42,365 nucleotides of DNA, from the NCBI GenBank assembly GCA_902490735.1, contig CABUFC010000008.1, positions 1 to 42,365 on the forward strand, read 5' to 3'. The notes under the pieces were generated by a model. It ran no database searches and was not told where the DNA came from. It worked only from the letters and a program-made list of their open reading frames with translations. Positions within the stretch are counted from its first letter, which is position 1. Each line of letters opens with the position of its first letter. This DNA comes from an uncultured Oscillospiraceae bacterium. Its GTDB lineage: Bacteria; Bacillota; Clostridia; Oscillospirales; Acutalibacteraceae. Positions 40,267 to 42,365 of the stretch are shown here, piece by piece. A program made the translations under genes and the position numbers.

Positions 40267-40353
40267 TAAAAGGTAGATTTTGTGAATCTTGCGAGCGGGC
40301 TCATTAGCGTTTGGCGCCTGCCGGTCTATAAAAAACTTGCAAACGGTGATCTC

Positions 40354-42117
40354 ATGTCTATTTCAAATGTTATAGAGCTATTAAGCGGCATCGCGTTGTT
40401 TTTGTTTGGTATGTCCCTAATGGGGGATGGGTTAAAAAATGTGGCCGGCAGTAAGCTGGAGCTTATTTTGTACAAGCTTACCAGCACGCCGTTAAAGGGC
40501 GTGCTGCTTGGCACCGGGGTTACCGCGGTTATCCAATCCTCCTCGGCCACCTCGGTAATGGTGGTTGGCTTTGTAAATTCGGGTATGATGAAGGTAAAGC
40601 AAGCCATTGGCATTGTGCTGGGGGCAATTTTGGGTACCAGTATTACGGGGTGGATTATTTGTCTTTCCGAGCTTTCGGGCGGCAGCGGCTGGGTCGAGTT
40701 GTTTTCCACCGCCACCCTTACCGGTGCTATTGCGGTGGTTGGCATTATTTTGCGAATGTTTTGCAAAAACCGTACCACGCAGCAGGTTGGCAACATTTTA
40801 ATGGGCTTTGCAGTTTTAATGACGGGCATTACCGCTATGAGCGGCTCGGTTGCCCCCCTGCGGGAGAGCGCAACTTTCATTAGTGTGCTAACCTCCTTTT
40901 CTAACCCGTTTTTGGGCATTTTAGTAGGCCTGCTGTTTACCTGTGTGCTGCAAAGCGCCTCGGCCGCCGTTGGCATTTTGCAGGCGCTGGCCGTAACCGG
41001 GGCGGTCAGCTTTCAGGTTGCGCTGCCTATCATCATGGGTATTGCAATCGGCGCGGCGGTGCCGGTGCTGCTTTCGGCAATTGGGGCCAGCGTAAACGGC
41101 AAGCGCACCGCATTTGTGTACTTATTAATAGATGTTTTAGGCGTTGTGATTATTGCAACCGTGTTTTACGCGGTTAACGGCATTTTTCACTTTTCGTTTA
41201 CTTCTACGGTTTTAAACAGTGTGGGCATCGCACTGCTCAATACGCTTTTCCGCTTTTTAACGGTGCTGCTGCTTATGCCGTTTATTGGCCTTTTAGAAAA
41301 AATAGTTTGTTTTATTTTTAAAGAGGACCCCGAGGATGCCGCCGAAGTGGCCGAGATTGACCGGTTGGAGGAACGCTTTTTGCAGCACCCGGCCATTGCT
41401 ATTGAGCAAAGCAACCACGCAGTATGTTCTATGGCGCGCAAAGCGCGTAAAAACTTGGCCCGCTCCTTTGCGTTGCTAAGCAATTTTAGCGAGGACGGCT
41501 ACAAAAAGGTGCAAAATAAAGAGCAGATTATTGACCGATATGAGGACAAGCTTGGCACTTACTTAGTAAAGCTTACCGGTGCCGAGCTAACGCCGGCCCA
41601 AAGCCGAATGATCTCCCGTTTTTTACATACCATTGGCGATTTTGAACGCATTGGCGACCACGCCGTTAATATTGCCAACACCGCGCGCGAGCTGTACGAA
41701 AAAAAGCTTGTGTTTTCAAAATTTGCGCAGGACGATTTAGCCGTACTGCTTTCGGCCGTTTCAGAGGTTGTAATAATTACAACCGACGCCTTTGCCGAAA
41801 ACGACCTTGCCAAAGCCAAACGGGTAGAACCGCTGGAGGAGGTTATTGATAATATGTGCGACCGCATTAAACTGCGGCACATTCGGCGGGTGCAGGGGGG
41901 CGAATGTACGCTGGACCACGGCTTTGCGTTTAACGACCTGCTAAATAACTGCGAGCGCGTGGCAGACCATTGCTCTAACATTGCCGTTGCAATGATCAAG
42001 CTGGCGCAGGATGAATTTGATACCCACGCCTACCTAAACTCTTTAAAACAGGCCCACACCGAAAGCTTTGACCGCTATTATAACGAGTACGATAAACGCT
42101 TTGCCATTGCCGAGTAG
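40354..42117 (+). CDS. Na+/phosphate cotransporter family protein with PhoU-like domain
   Basis: The 587-aa product starts at ATG 40354 (MSISNVIELLSGIALFLFGM), where the family's usual start lies; an in-frame GTG at 40282 would be within about 10 nt of the predicted transcript start. The two inverted-repeat motifs of NptA-type carriers are present: VIQSSSATSVMVVG (Q61) and VLQSASAAVGILQALA (Q200). From about residue 340 a helical PhoU-like domain follows (RIGDHAVNIANTARELY and CERVADHCSNIA, each with an E/D-R-x-x-D/H pattern). Known of the family: sodium-driven phosphate transport with PhoU-linked control, though substrates of bacterial members are not always phosphate. Confidence 0.85.
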   Translation: MSISNVIELLSGIALFLFGMSLMGDGLKNVAGSKLELILYKLTSTPLKGVLLGTGVTAVIQSSSATSVMVVGFVNSGMMKVKQAIGIVLGAILGTSITGWIICLSELSGGSGWVELFSTATLTGAIAVVGIILRMFCKNRTTQQVGNILMGFAVLMTGITAMSGSVAPLRESATFISVLTSFSNPFLGILVGLLFTCVLQSASAAVGILQALAVTGAVSFQVALPIIMGIAIGAAVPVLLSAIGASVNGKRTAFVYLLIDVLGVVIIATVFYAVNGIFHFSFTSTVLNSVGIALLNTLFRFLTVLLLMPFIGLLEKIVCFIFKEDPEDAAEVAEIDRLEERFLQHPAIAIEQSNHAVCSMARKARKNLARSFALLSNFSEDGYKKVQNKEQIIDRYEDKLGTYLVKLTGAELTPAQSRMISRFLHTIGDFERIGDHAVNIANTARELYEKKLVFSKFAQDDLAVLLSAVSEVVIITTDAFAENDLAKAKRVEPLEEVIDNMCDRIKLRHIRRVQGGECTLDHGFAFNDLLNNCERVADHCSNIAVAMIKLAQDEFDTHAYLNSLKQAHTESFDRYYNEYDKRFAIAE

Positions 42118-42190
42118 CTGCCGGGCGCAGAATGTTAATGTAAAGAAGAAGAACAGAAAAACTATTTAAAAAATGTCGCTTTGTTTTTTC

Positions 42191-42216
42191 GGGTCGCCGT
42201 TCGGCGGCCTTTTTTG
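42191..42216 (+). terminator. Terminator of the cotransporter gene
   Basis: GGTCGCC (42192-42198) pairs with GGCGGCC (42203-42209) across GTTC with one wobble, then TTTTTT. Confidence 0.75.
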
Positions 42217-42320
42217 GTGCCCGCCCGGCTTTAGTAACGCGTAATTTGGCCTCAATTTGTCGCAAAAACAGCAAATATAAAACTTTTTAAAGAAATTTTA
42301 AAAAAACGCAAAAAAAGTTG

Positions 42321-42349
42321 TTGACAAGATATAGCTCTTGTGGTAATAT
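42321..42349 (+). promoter_or_regulatory. Promoter for a gene beyond the window
   Basis: TTGACA (42321-42326), 17 bp, TAATAT (42344-42349); a TATAAT three bases later is also possible with a 20-bp spacer. The region just before resembles 36630-36650. Confidence 0.65.
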
Positions 42350-42365
42350 AATTAGGCGCCCTAAA

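Noticed and set aside
40282..40353. GTG 40282 as start of the cotransporter
   Set aside because: It would begin about 10 nt after the predicted transcript start and precedes the usual family N-terminus by 24 residues.
40326..40976. 216-codon antisense frame
   Set aside because: It is the shadow of the GC-rich cotransporter gene and carries no minus-strand start signals.

Overview
The window looks like a low-GC, anaerobic, Gram-positive Clostridia chromosome, probably Oscillospiraceae-like. Evidence is SD-led genes, sigma-A type promoters (TTGACA-17-TATAAT), Nfn-type ferredoxin:NADP oxidoreductase, a class B sortase, a SpoIID-domain protein, lipoprotein signal peptides, and no tRNA, rRNA or phage genes. 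The species cannot be named from the sequence.

Region 1 (1-16.5 kb) is an AT-rich accessory region on the plus strand. It holds the 3' end of an Rhs/YD-repeat polymorphic toxin, a second 5'-truncated Rhs cassette with another C-terminal tip, and a third Rhs fragment that has lost its tip. About a dozen small membrane, lipoprotein or cytosolic genes follow, most of them likely immunity genes. Several are preceded, at -1 to +12 bp, by a short open 3' remnant that reads like the end of a toxin tip. Intergenic seams carry repeated DNA: Rhs segments, an 84-110 bp seam repeat, a terminator+promoter module, and a leader that appears to start three genes with AUU. A catalytically degraded M16 peptidase homologue and an RDD-family protein lie inside. 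I read the region as a bank of orphan toxin-tip/immunity modules around an Rhs locus.

Region 2 (16.5-25.6 kb) has a possible small RNA, a GH127-type beta-L-arabinofuranosidase homologue, a small secreted protein, a PrsA/SurA-like lipoprotein and a 1570-aa secreted protein. The last is built from five carbohydrate-binding-like modules alternating with four InlB-type B-repeats, and ends at a strong terminator.

Region 3 (25.6-36.6 kb) is housekeeping with surprises. A minus-strand operon encodes NfnA, NfnB and a coiled-coil protein. A divergent plus-strand operon encodes cysteine desulfurase, ThiI, a CinA-sortase B fusion, a second protein of the same layout with a degenerate CinA-like domain and a pseudo-sortase fused to SpoIID, and a small multidrug-export family membrane protein. 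The desulfurase and ThiI form the 4-thiouridine pathway. The two fusion proteins look like an active/inactive paralogue pair acting at the cell envelope.

Region 4 (36.6-42.4 kb) differs in base and codon use (more GC-rich, many GCC/GGC/GTT codons) and begins with the 3' stump of a lost gene. It encodes a three-gene Gtr-type glycosylation set (GT2 glycosyltransferase, GtrA flippase, DUF6020-like polytopic GT-C-type protein) and a Na/Pi-cotransporter-PhoU protein, then a terminator and a promoter for a gene beyond the window.
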